Source: Arthrobacter livingstonensis
Lineage (GTDB): Bacteria > Actinomycetota > Actinomycetes > Actinomycetales > Micrococcaceae
DNA length: 64,000 nt
Assembly: GCF_003219815.1 (NCBI RefSeq)
Contig: NZ_QJVD01000003.1
Coordinates: forward strand, 186,001-250,000
Reading direction: 5' to 3'
Each line of letters begins with the position of its first letter. Position 1 is the first letter of the stretch. Under the pieces are notes generated by a model that was not told where the DNA came from, made no database searches, and saw only the letters and a list, made by a program, of their open reading frames with translations. The position numbers and the translations under genes are program-made. Shown here piece by piece: positions 34,999 to 42,857 of the stretch.

Positions 34999-35268
34999 AT
35001 GGCTGGTTTGATTGGAAACAACCCCGAGGACATGGCAGATTTGGCCAGCAAGATCGGCCACGCCGTGGACCAGATCCAGCAGCTGACCTCCACCTTGGAC
35101 GGCAAGGCCACCTCCGTGCAGTGGCAGGGCCCGGACGCGGACCGCTTCAAGCACACCGACTGGCCCACGTACAAGACCCAGCTGAACAAGGTCGCCCAGA
35201 GCCTGGCGCAGGTCCAGCAGAACGTGAACAAGCAAAAGCAGGAACAGATCTCCACCTCCGCACACTAA
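34999..35268 (+). CDS. WXG100/ESAT-6-family protein
   Basis: A helical-hairpin protein of 89 residues. The turn is the W-x-G type (VQWQGPDADRF, near residue 35) flanked by two long helices, the first with MADLASKIGHAVDQIQQLTS. Proteins of this family are secreted by type VII systems or act as helical dimers. No EccC or other type VII component is present in the window, so export must rely on genes elsewhere. ATG 34999 is preferred over 34990 because AAGGA (34986-34990) is then eight bases upstream. A strong hairpin follows the gene. Confidence 0.82.
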   Translation: MAGLIGNNPEDMADLASKIGHAVDQIQQLTSTLDGKATSVQWQGPDADRFKHTDWPTYKTQLNKVAQSLAQVQQNVNKQKQEQISTSAH

Positions 35269-35294
35269 GACACGGCATCACCGCAACACGGCAA

Positions 35295-35337
35295 CAAGGC
35301 AGGCCCGGCGCGAAGGAATCGCACCGGGCCTGCCTTG
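35295..35337 (+). terminator. 14-base-pair hairpin after the WXG100 gene
   Basis: Arms 35295-35308 and 35324-35337 are exact reverse complements with a 15-base loop, 26 bases after the stop. GC-rich without a T-run, as is usual for terminators in high-GC genomes. Confidence 0.65.
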
Positions 35338-35354
35338 TGCCCCCTGCCGCTGAG

Positions 35355-35412
35355 GATGTCGATTTTGTGATTTGAGGCTGATTTATCAGCCTCAAATCAC
35401 CAAATCCACATC
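35355..35412. repeat. 58-base near-perfect palindrome
   Basis: Arms of 28 bases (35355-35382 and 35385-35412) match at 26 of 28 positions around only two central bases. The inner 16 bases per arm are perfect. It is clearly more AT-rich than its surroundings and lies just after the terminator of the WXG100 gene. It could be a second terminator, a mobile palindrome or a protein-binding site. Confidence 0.75.
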
Positions 35413-35448
35413 CCGGGCCGTTTCTGGTCTCAGCGACCATGGCGAGGG

Positions 35449-35616
35449 CTACAGGCGGTCGGGCTCAGTATCTGTTTCCTGGTCCAAATGTTCGGCGTGC
35501 TCGTTGATTTCCTCAATGTCCGGCGTCACCATCTCGGAATAGATCTCGCCCAGCGGGTCAAGGTCTGGTTGATTGTGGGTGAATTCTTCGTCGCCACGCC
35601 CTGGATGTGTGCTCAT
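35449..35616 (-). CDS. 55-residue acidic hypothetical protein
   Basis: Starts MSTHPGRGDEEFTHNQPDLD at 35616 and ends with EHLDQETDTEPDRL. About a quarter of residues are Asp or Glu, with a short helix-prone centre (YSEMVTPDIEEINEHAEHL). It lies 75 bases downstream of the sigma-factor gene on the same strand and might be co-transcribed. No family recognised. A longer in-frame start reaches back toward the sigma gene but lacks a better ribosome site. Confidence 0.5.
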   Translation of the reverse strand: MSTHPGRGDEEFTHNQPDLDPLGEIYSEMVTPDIEEINEHAEHLDQETDTEPDRL

Positions 35617-35690
35617 GGACTCAGGATAGCCCCGGATCCCGGACCGGGACAGGGCGCAACTGCGCGAGGCTGTTGACCTGAGGGGCTTGG

Positions 35691-37067
35691 TCAAGTCCCG
35701 TGGAGTGGTGTGGCAGCGCCCAAGCCGGCATCCAGCGGCGATGAACCTTCACTTCTGCGTGGCGGCGCGTCGGCGTTGGCGGCCTTTTCCTCTTTGGTGA
35801 GGCACTCGTCATTTTCAATCGGGGCGTCGTGAAACGCGCGCAGCTGAAGCGACCGCGTCGGGTGCCGGAGCTTGGTGAGTGTCCTACTTTCAATCTGCCG
35901 GATGCGCTCACGGGTGACGCCGTAGACCAGGCCGATCTCCTCAAGCGTTTTCGCCTGGCCGTCCGCCAGGCCAAAGCGCATGGAGACCACGCCGGCCTCG
36001 CGCTCGGACAGCGTGTCCAGGACTGACTGAATGGCGGAGGCCCGGGCGCGAAATTCCAGGGCGTCGCAGGGGGAGGGCTCGTCCGGATCAGATAGCTGCT
36101 CGCCGAGCGGTTCCGTGCCGCCGCGGCCGTCCGGCACCTCCAGATCCAGGGAGAACACCGGGCGGGAGACCCGCTTGAGCTTGGCAACCATGGCCACGTC
36201 CACGCCAAGCGTCGTGGCCAGCTCTTCGGCGGTGGGACCCCGGTCCAGCGCGGCAGCCAGCTTGGTCTCCACGCCATGGAGCTTGTTCACCTGCTCCGCA
36301 AGATGCACGGGAAGGCGGATGCTCCGTCCCTGGTCCGCAAGTGCCCTGGCGACTGCCTGCCGGATCCACCACGTGGCGTAGGTTGAAAACTTGAAGCCTT
36401 TGGTGAAGTCAAACTTCTGAACGGCCCGCAGCAGCCCTTGGTTACCCTCGGCAATGAGGTCGATGAACTCCATCCCGCGGCCGCAATGCCGCTTGGCGAT
36501 CGACACCACCAGCCGCAGATTGGAATTCATGAACGTTTCCATCGCGGCACTGCCCGCCCGTGCCACGGCCTCATGGTCGTGCAGCTCGCGCCGGGACTCC
36601 ATCAGCCTGCCGGCAATTTTGTGTTCGGCCAGCAGCCCGGCCTCGATGGCCTGTGCCAGGTCAACCTCTTCCGAGGCTGTCAGTAGGGGGAAGCTGCCGA
36701 TGCGCTTGAGGTAGTCCGCGACAATGTCGTCGCTGAGCCCGTCGAATGGCGACAGGACCTCCACAGCCTCGCCGTCGTCGTCGAACTCGGGATGTTCAAG
36801 CGGAACCGGCTTTTCGTCCGGGGCGTTCGACGCCGGGGCCGCCGGCGTGCGCTGTTGGCCCGCCGGCGCCTTGCCGGGCTTCGGGCGCCTGCGGAACTTC
36901 TCCAGCGTTTCCGGCTGCCACGGGTAGCCGAATGAGCGGTCGTTCGTGGCAGGGATGCCGGGAGGGGCGGCGGTGCCGGCTGTGTGAAGTGCGGTGGCCC
37001 CGCCGTTCTGGGTGAGTCCGTTAGCTGAGTCATGGTGTCCCCTTTTCCCGCTGTGTTCCGCCATCAT
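35691..37067 (-). CDS. Sigma-70 family RNA polymerase sigma factor, group 2
   Basis: A 458-residue sigma factor with a disordered Pro/Ala-rich N-terminus (about 1-80). Region 1.2 begins at DIVADYLKRIGSFPLLT. Region 2 contains NLRLVVSIAKRHCGRGMEF and the -10-recognising TYATWWIRQAVARAL. Region 3 follows, and region 4 carries the -35 helix-turn-helix TLEEIGLVYGVTRERIRQIE. The short N-terminus, without the long acidic region 1.1 of housekeeping RpoD, fits a group-2, HrdB/SigB-like alternative factor. It may direct stress or stationary-phase genes. An anti-sigma factor is not evident. Confidence 0.88.
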   Translation of the reverse strand: MMAEHSGKRGHHDSANGLTQNGGATALHTAGTAAPPGIPATNDRSFGYPWQPETLEKFRRRPKPGKAPAGQQRTPAAPASNAPDEKPVPLEHPEFDDDGEAVEVLSPFDGLSDDIVADYLKRIGSFPLLTASEEVDLAQAIEAGLLAEHKIAGRLMESRRELHDHEAVARAGSAAMETFMNSNLRLVVSIAKRHCGRGMEFIDLIAEGNQGLLRAVQKFDFTKGFKFSTYATWWIRQAVARALADQGRSIRLPVHLAEQVNKLHGVETKLAAALDRGPTAEELATTLGVDVAMVAKLKRVSRPVFSLDLEVPDGRGGTEPLGEQLSDPDEPSPCDALEFRARASAIQSVLDTLSEREAGVVSMRFGLADGQAKTLEEIGLVYGVTRERIRQIESRTLTKLRHPTRSLQLRAFHDAPIENDECLTKEEKAANADAPPRRSEGSSPLDAGLGAATPLHGT

Positions 37068-37135
37068 GTGATGGTGGTCTCAGGGTAGGGGGAGGGTCTG
37101 ACACTCAGAGGCGGCAGGTCTGGAGGGCAAATTCG

Positions 37136-38392
37136 CTAGAACGTCGTATCGACCGCTGCGGAGATCACCCGTGAAAGGCGTTGTATCCCCACTTCGATCA
37201 TGCCGGCCGGGACCGCGCTAAAGGCCAGGCGCAGCTGGTTCGATCGCCCGGCTCGTGGCAGAAATGCCGCGCCGTGGAAGAAGGCAACATTGGCATCGAA
37301 GGCTCGGTGGACCAGGGCCTGGGTGTCGATCGACGGCGGAAGTGTCAGCCAAATAAAGAAGCCGCCGTCGGGCCTGGTCCAGGTGACTCCTGGGGGCATG
37401 CATGCAGCGAGAGCCGTGAGCATGGCATCGCGGCGTTGCCGGTACGAGCCGACGGCCACTGACAGGTGGGCTTGCCAGTCATAATCGCGAAGGTAGGCCG
37501 AGACGAGCATTTGGCTGAGCGCGGGAGGGCAGAGTGTGCTTGAGCCTCCGAGGATCAGGAATTTCTGTACCAGGTGCGGCGGCAACAGCGCCCAGCCGAT
37601 TCTGAGCCCGGGGGCAAAGATCTTTGAGAACGATCCCAGATAGATCACGTCCAGCGGATAGCACGCACGGAGCGCTGGCAGATTTTCTCCGCCAAAGCGC
37701 AGCAGGCCGTAGGGATTGTCTTCCACCACGAAGATGTTGGCTTCCCTGCAAATCTCCACCACCCGGTTGCGCCTGTTGCCTGCCAGTGTAATTCCGGACG
37801 GGTTGTTGAAGTTGGGGATGATGTAGAGGAATTTGATGTGCTTTCCGGCATTCCGGAGACTGACAATGCGGAGCTGGAGCTCTTCCGGTATCAGTCCGTC
37901 GTCATCGGTCCTGACGGGTTGCACATCAGCCTGATACCCGGCAAACGTACCGAGCGCGCCCATGTATGTCGCATCGTCGGTCAGAATGGTGTCGCCTGGG
38001 TTGCAAAGAATTTTGGTGACAGTGTCCAGGGCTGATTGGGAACCGATGGTGACTGCGACGTTGCCGGGGGAGGCACCGATGATTCCTTCCAAGGCCATGA
38101 GCTCGCAGATTTGGATCCGAAGCTCCTCCGTACCCTGCCCCGCGCCGTATTGCAGCGCCTGCTGGCCCTGGTTGGCAACAATGGCATCCGTTGATTTGCC
38201 CAGCTCCGGCATGGGCAGAAAGCTGAGATCCGGATTGCCCCCGGCCAGCGAGATCATTCCGGGCCGCGCTGCTGCCGCAAAGATTTCGGCAACGGCAGTG
38301 GAGACAGGCCCGGCGGCGCAATCGGCCAGCAGGCTTTCGTGCCGGATCGCGGGTTCGGAATTCTCCAGTACGCTGATGGCCTCGGGGAGCAT
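37136..38392 (-). CDS. PLP-dependent aminotransferase, class I/II (2-aminoadipate/arginine-type)
   Basis: Fold-type I aminotransferase of 418 residues. The PLP lysine lies in YLGSFSKIFAPGLRIGW. SLAGGNPDLSFLP near the start, IIPNFNNPSGITL and a C-terminal LRLAFSAV match the LysN/AruH/MocR-type branch. It shares one base with the M20 hydrolase gene upstream (TGATG), so it is translationally coupled. Next to a ThDP decarboxylase-like enzyme and an aldehyde dehydrogenase, it probably deaminates an amino acid to a 2-oxo acid, for example arginine or citrulline. Confidence 0.82.
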   Translation of the reverse strand: MLPEAISVLENSEPAIRHESLLADCAAGPVSTAVAEIFAAAARPGMISLAGGNPDLSFLPMPELGKSTDAIVANQGQQALQYGAGQGTEELRIQICELMALEGIIGASPGNVAVTIGSQSALDTVTKILCNPGDTILTDDATYMGALGTFAGYQADVQPVRTDDDGLIPEELQLRIVSLRNAGKHIKFLYIIPNFNNPSGITLAGNRRNRVVEICREANIFVVEDNPYGLLRFGGENLPALRACYPLDVIYLGSFSKIFAPGLRIGWALLPPHLVQKFLILGGSSTLCPPALSQMLVSAYLRDYDWQAHLSVAVGSYRQRRDAMLTALAACMPPGVTWTRPDGGFFIWLTLPPSIDTQALVHRAFDANVAFFHGAAFLPRAGRSNQLRLAFSAVPAGMIEVGIQRLSRVISAAVDTTF

Positions 38393-39675
38393 CAGGGACC
38401 TTCGGGGTGCGTGGTGTTCGGGTCAAGGGCGCCGGTGCAGAGCTGCGAAAGCACTCCTGTCAGCATGGCCAGTCCGGCCACAATGTCCTCGTCGGTGGTG
38501 TATTCGTGCTCGTTGTGCGAAATCCCCTCAACGCTTGGCACGAAGAGCATCACGGTCGGCACAATGTCCTTCATGTTCGTTGAGTCGTGGCCGGCAAGAG
38601 TCATGACGGCCTTGTTGGACAGGCCGAGGTCCGCGGCCACCTTTGCCGCGAGCTCCACGCCCTCGGGCTGGTAGGGGGTCACGGGCCAGGAATGCGCGTG
38701 GTGCTGCTCAACGGAAACACTGGCCAGCACCTCAATCTCCGCAATGCGGCTGTGCAGCAGCGAATCGGCCTCGGCCAGAACTGCCTCGTCGGCACTGCGC
38801 AGGTCCAGCAGCAGGTTCACACGGGACGGCACAACAACCGGCGAGTTCGGGTACACGTTCAGCTGCCCCACCGAAGTGTGCAGCACGCCAGGAAAGAGGT
38901 TGGCCAGCTCGCGGGCAGCCACCACCAGCATGGAAGCGCCCAGCAGCGCGTCCTTGCGGTCCTCGATCACGGTCGACCCGGTGTGCGCCTGCTCGCCGTG
39001 GACAACGAATTCGTACTTATTTGCCGCCCAATTCGAGGACACCAGGCCAATTGTGACACCGTCACGTTCCATGCTGCGCCCCTGCTCGATGTGGATCTCG
39101 GCACAGCAGGCAGCCTCCGGACCGGCGTAGTCGCCGCGGCAGCCAATCGCATCCAGGGCGTCGCGGACTGAAATGCCTGCGGCGTCCGTCGTCGCGAGCG
39201 CCGTTTCCAACTCAAGTTTGCCCGTGTATACGGAGGAGCCCATCATGGAAGGCTTGAAGCGGGAGCCTTCCTCGTTGAACCAATTGACGACGGCGATGTT
39301 GTACTTGGGTGCCTCGGCACCGGCTTCGCCCCAAGCGGCTCTTAGGCGAAGGGCTGCGTGTGCGGCTGCGAGGACCCCATAGGCGCCGTCGTAGCGTCCG
39401 GCGGTCGGCTGGGAATCCATGTGCGATCCGGCCACGACGAACGGTGCTCCCGGCACGGCCTCGTACAGCCCCCACTGGTTGCCGGCGCGGTCGAATTTTA
39501 CCGTGAAACCGCGTTCTTCCAGCAGGCCCTTAAGCCAGTGCCGCTGCTCGCCGTCCGGGGCGCTGGCCGCCTGGCGGTCAACACCGCCGTTGCCAGTGGC
39601 ACCAAAGGTGCCCATGGTGCGGAAGTCCTCGACGAAGGCAAGGTCCTGATCGGTGAAGCTGGCAGTTGAAGTCAT
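38392..39675 (-). CDS. M20-family amidohydrolase, N-carbamoyl-amino-acid/allantoate hydrolase-like
   Basis: Binuclear metallohydrolase of 427 residues, HyuC/AllC subgroup. Metal ligands appear in GSHMDSQPTAGRYDGAYG, NEEGSRF and EIHIEQGRSME, with a dimerisation-domain motif in GEQAHTGSTVIEDRKDAL and a final His in EGISHNEHEYT. The family removes carbamoyl or ureido groups from N-carbamoyl amino acids, 3-ureidopropionate or allantoate, releasing ammonia and CO2. In this operon it could open a ureido acid made by the dehydrogenase step. GGGGAGAACC precedes ATG 39675. Confidence 0.82.
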   Translation of the reverse strand: MTSTASFTDQDLAFVEDFRTMGTFGATGNGGVDRQAASAPDGEQRHWLKGLLEERGFTVKFDRAGNQWGLYEAVPGAPFVVAGSHMDSQPTAGRYDGAYGVLAAAHAALRLRAAWGEAGAEAPKYNIAVVNWFNEEGSRFKPSMMGSSVYTGKLELETALATTDAAGISVRDALDAIGCRGDYAGPEAACCAEIHIEQGRSMERDGVTIGLVSSNWAANKYEFVVHGEQAHTGSTVIEDRKDALLGASMLVVAARELANLFPGVLHTSVGQLNVYPNSPVVVPSRVNLLLDLRSADEAVLAEADSLLHSRIAEIEVLASVSVEQHHAHSWPVTPYQPEGVELAAKVAADLGLSNKAVMTLAGHDSTNMKDIVPTVMLFVPSVEGISHNEHEYTTDEDIVAGLAMLTGVLSQLCTGALDPNTTHPEGP

Positions 39676-39705
39676 GGTTCTCCCCTTCGGGTGGTGAGTG
39701 AAGCG

Positions 39706-41430
39706 TTAGGACGCGTGGGCTGGCACCGGCACGGGACGCTGGCTGAGCGGTTTGTTGAGGAAAAACAGGGTGTTGTAGCTGAAGGTGCCGCCCACAGCGG
39801 TGGCCAGCACCTGCAGTTCACCGATGTCGTTGGCTGTGAGTGGCGAGCCGGACAGCACCGTGAAGTCGGCGAATTTCCCGGTGGTCAGCGATCCCTTGAC
39901 GGATTCCGTCCCGGTGGCCCTGGCGGCGCCGGTGGTGTACGCGGCGAGGGCCTGGCGGGGGGTGAGCCGTTCGTCGGGATTGCCGAATACCGCTCCGGAG
40001 GAGGTCGTGCGGTCCACGAAGGCCTGCATGCCGCGCAGGACATTCCCGTTGGCCACGGGCCTGTCCGAGCTGCCGGCAAGGGTAACCCCGGCGGCCAGGA
40101 AGGAGGAGGCGCGGTAGGCCCAGGGCAGGCGGTCGGGCCCGAGGGAGACGGCCATGCCGTCCCCGCCGTCGAGGAAGAAGCTGGCCTGGGGCGTGACCGC
40201 GATGCCTGCCGCAGCCATCCGTCCCAGCTGGTCGGGCCGTGTCAGGGAAGCATGCTCAATTCTGTTCGGCATGGCATGCCGGCCGTATTTACGGTCGCAG
40301 GTGCCGATGATCTCAAGCGCCAGGTCCACGGCCCGGTCGCCAATGGCGTGGGCCGCGATCGACCATCCGGCCGCGTAGACGGACTCAATTTTCGCCTGCA
40401 GCTGCTCCGGGCTGGCCTGGAAATATCCGACGTTGCCCGCATTGTCCCTGTGCCCGTGGCTGCAGTACTCAGCACTGACTGCGGCCGTTTCACCCATCAG
40501 GGAACCATCAAGGAATACCTTGGCGGGACCAAGGGAAAGCATGTTGTCGCCAAAACCGCTGGCGATGCCCAGGTCGAGCCCCATCGGCTTGGATTGCCCG
40601 CCGTCGTCGGGGTGCCCGTCCAGGGCGTGGAGCACGTCGAGGACCGGCATGACCTGTGCGCGCGCATGCAGCCGCCCCGTGGCGGCGGCCCGCTGGTAGG
40701 CCGCGAGTTCGACGGGGCTGTGCCCGATCCAGCCGCCACCGGCACCGGCTTCCGTGAAACTGGTGATCCCTTCGGACGCGTAATGTTGTGTCGCCCGGTC
40801 AAGTGCCGTTTCGATGTTCTCGATGGAGTACGGCAGGATCAGTGCCTGGATGAGGGTCTGGGCGGTTTCCTGGACCAGGCCCGTGGGCTGGCCGGAAGCG
40901 TCGCGAACAATGACGCCGCCGTCGGGGTCGCGGTATGAGGGGGCATGCGCGCCGGCCAGGCGCAGCGCGGCGGTATTCACCACGGCCATGTGGCCGGAGT
41001 TGTGCCGCATGAACAACGGCCGGTCGCCGGTGATGCGGTCCAGTTCGCGGATGTCCGGGAACGTCCCGGAGTGCTGCTGGTGGCTAAAGCCGGTGGCCAG
41101 GAGCCAGCCGGCCGGGGCAGCCGGATCCGCGTCCATGGGTCCGGAAGTGGCGCCTTCCAGCAGCGCATATAGTTCCTCAAGGCCGTGGGCGCCGGACACG
41201 TCGAGTTCGGCCAGCCCCAGGCCGAACCAGACGGTGTGGCAGTGGGCGTCAATGAACCCGGGAGTGACGGTGGCGCCGTCGAGGTCCAGGACCGTGGCGG
41301 CGTCCATGCCGGCGACGTCATCGTCCAGGCCCACGACCATGCCCTGCCAGATGCCGAGGGAGCTGGCGTGCGGGCGTTCGCCGTCCATGGTGATGATGTT
41401 GGCGTTGCGCAACAAAAGATCGAGTTTCAC
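39706..41430 (-). CDS. Amidohydrolase-superfamily protein, YtcJ-like
   Basis: A 574-residue metal-dependent hydrolase of the amidohydrolase_3/YtcJ type. An N-terminal beta-sandwich leads to the metal-binding VTPGFIDAHCHTVWFGLGL. Later ligands lie in AAHAIGDRAVDLALE and GSSDRPVANGNVL. YtcJ relatives act on N-substituted formamides, amides or cyclic ureas and esters, and real substrates are rarely known. It lies between the ALDH and the M20 hydrolase with short spacers, so it is probably part of the same pathway, perhaps acting on the entering compound. Confidence 0.8.
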   Translation of the reverse strand: MKLDLLLRNANIITMDGERPHASSLGIWQGMVVGLDDDVAGMDAATVLDLDGATVTPGFIDAHCHTVWFGLGLAELDVSGAHGLEELYALLEGATSGPMDADPAAPAGWLLATGFSHQQHSGTFPDIRELDRITGDRPLFMRHNSGHMAVVNTAALRLAGAHAPSYRDPDGGVIVRDASGQPTGLVQETAQTLIQALILPYSIENIETALDRATQHYASEGITSFTEAGAGGGWIGHSPVELAAYQRAAATGRLHARAQVMPVLDVLHALDGHPDDGGQSKPMGLDLGIASGFGDNMLSLGPAKVFLDGSLMGETAAVSAEYCSHGHRDNAGNVGYFQASPEQLQAKIESVYAAGWSIAAHAIGDRAVDLALEIIGTCDRKYGRHAMPNRIEHASLTRPDQLGRMAAAGIAVTPQASFFLDGGDGMAVSLGPDRLPWAYRASSFLAAGVTLAGSSDRPVANGNVLRGMQAFVDRTTSSGAVFGNPDERLTPRQALAAYTTGAARATGTESVKGSLTTGKFADFTVLSGSPLTANDIGELQVLATAVGGTFSYNTLFFLNKPLSQRPVPVPAHAS

Positions 41431-41438
41431 TGGGGCGC

Positions 41439-42845
41439 CTAGCGGTGGGAGGTGGTGACGGACTTAATGCGCGTGTAATCCTCGAGCCCGTAGACGGAGA
41501 GGACCTTGCCGGTGCCGGAGTGCTTGAAGCCGCCGTGCGGGGCCTCGGCAGGGATCACCTGGTGGCAGTTGATCCACACGGAGCCGAAGTCGAGCTCGTT
41601 GGAGACCCGGGTGACCACGCCGTGGTTATCGGACCAGACGCTGGAGGCCAGCGCGTACTTGGTGCCGTTGGCCAGCACGACCGCCTCCGCCTCCGTGCTG
41701 AAGGGCTGCACGGTGACCACCGGGCCAAAGATCTCCTCACACACCACCTCGTCGCTTTGGACGACGCCGTCAATCACCGTGGGTGCGAAGTGGTAGCCGG
41801 TGCCTGTGCGCTTGCCGCCGGCGAGCACCCTTGCATGCTCCGGCAGGCGGGCGATGAAGCCCTCCACGCGTTCCAGCTGGGCGGCGCTGTTGAGCGGGCC
41901 GAGGTCCGCTTTGTCCCCGCCCACGGTCAGGGCGTCCGCCGCGGCGGCCAGTGCTGCGGCGAACTCGGCGTGGATGGACTGCTCCACCAGCACGCGGGTG
42001 ACGGCCGTGCAGTCCTGACCCGCATTGAAGAACGCCGCCAGGGCGATCTCGGCGGCGGTGCGCGCAATGTCGACGTCGGCGAAAACGATGGCCGGGGCCT
42101 TGCCGCCGAGCTCCAGGTGGACGTCCTTGAGCGTCTTGGACGCGGAGGACATGACCTCCGCGCCGGCGCGGGTGGAGCCGGTGATGGAGACCATCTCGGG
42201 GATCTCGTGGTCCACCATGGCGGCACCGGCGTCGCGCCCGCCGCAAATGATGTTCACGACGCCGGCCGGGAACACGTCCTGGGCCAGCTCGCCCAGGATG
42301 ACGGTGGACCACGGTGTGGTGTCGGCCGGCTTGAGGACCAGGGTGTTGCCGGCGGCCAGGGCCGGAGCGATCTTCCAGATGGCCATCATGAACGGGTAGT
42401 TCCAGGGCGTGATTTGGGCGATGACGCCCAGCGGTTCGCGCCGGATGGTGGAGGTGAATCCCTGGACGTATTCGGCGGAGGCGGTGCCGGAGACCACGCG
42501 GCAGGCGCCTGCGAAGAAGCGCAGCTGGTCGGCGCCGCGCAGGATCTCCAGCTCGCGGGTGGCGGCGCGCGGCTTGCCCGTGCAGGCCACCTCGGCGTCC
42601 ACGAGGCGGTCGGCGTTGGCCTCGATGGCGTCTGCGAACCGCAACAGCAGAGCCTGCCGCTCGGCCGGCGTCGTGCGCCTGTAACTGGTGAAGGCGCGGG
42701 CCGCCGCCTGAAACGCGAGGTCGACGGCGGCCGCATCGCTGTCAGGGGCCGTCCCAATTTGCTCGCCCGTGGCGGGGTCGAAGAACGGCAGGGTTCTTGC
42801 GGCGTCCACGGACTGGCCATTGATGATGTTGCTGAGCATGATCAT
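41439..42845 (-). CDS. Aldehyde dehydrogenase, gamma-amino/guanidinobutyraldehyde type
   Basis: NAD(P)-dependent ALDH of 468 residues. General-base Glu is in LELGGKAPAIVF and the nucleophilic Cys in FNAGQDCTA. ITPWNYPFMMAIWKIAPALAAGN and EIFGPVVTVQPF are canonical. The AGQDCTA form and overall pattern resemble gamma-aminobutyraldehyde dehydrogenases (PatD/PuuC) and KauB, which oxidises 4-guanidinobutyraldehyde. The ThDP enzyme 12 bases upstream would produce such an aldehyde from a 2-oxo acid. GGAG before ATG 42845 supports the start. Confidence 0.85.
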   Translation of the reverse strand: MIMLSNIINGQSVDAARTLPFFDPATGEQIGTAPDSDAAAVDLAFQAAARAFTSYRRTTPAERQALLLRFADAIEANADRLVDAEVACTGKPRAATRELEILRGADQLRFFAGACRVVSGTASAEYVQGFTSTIRREPLGVIAQITPWNYPFMMAIWKIAPALAAGNTLVLKPADTTPWSTVILGELAQDVFPAGVVNIICGGRDAGAAMVDHEIPEMVSITGSTRAGAEVMSSASKTLKDVHLELGGKAPAIVFADVDIARTAAEIALAAFFNAGQDCTAVTRVLVEQSIHAEFAAALAAAADALTVGGDKADLGPLNSAAQLERVEGFIARLPEHARVLAGGKRTGTGYHFAPTVIDGVVQSDEVVCEEIFGPVVTVQPFSTEAEAVVLANGTKYALASSVWSDNHGVVTRVSNELDFGSVWINCHQVIPAEAPHGGFKHSGTGKVLSVYGLEDYTRIKSVTTSHR

Positions 42846-42857
42846 GAGGGGCTCCAG

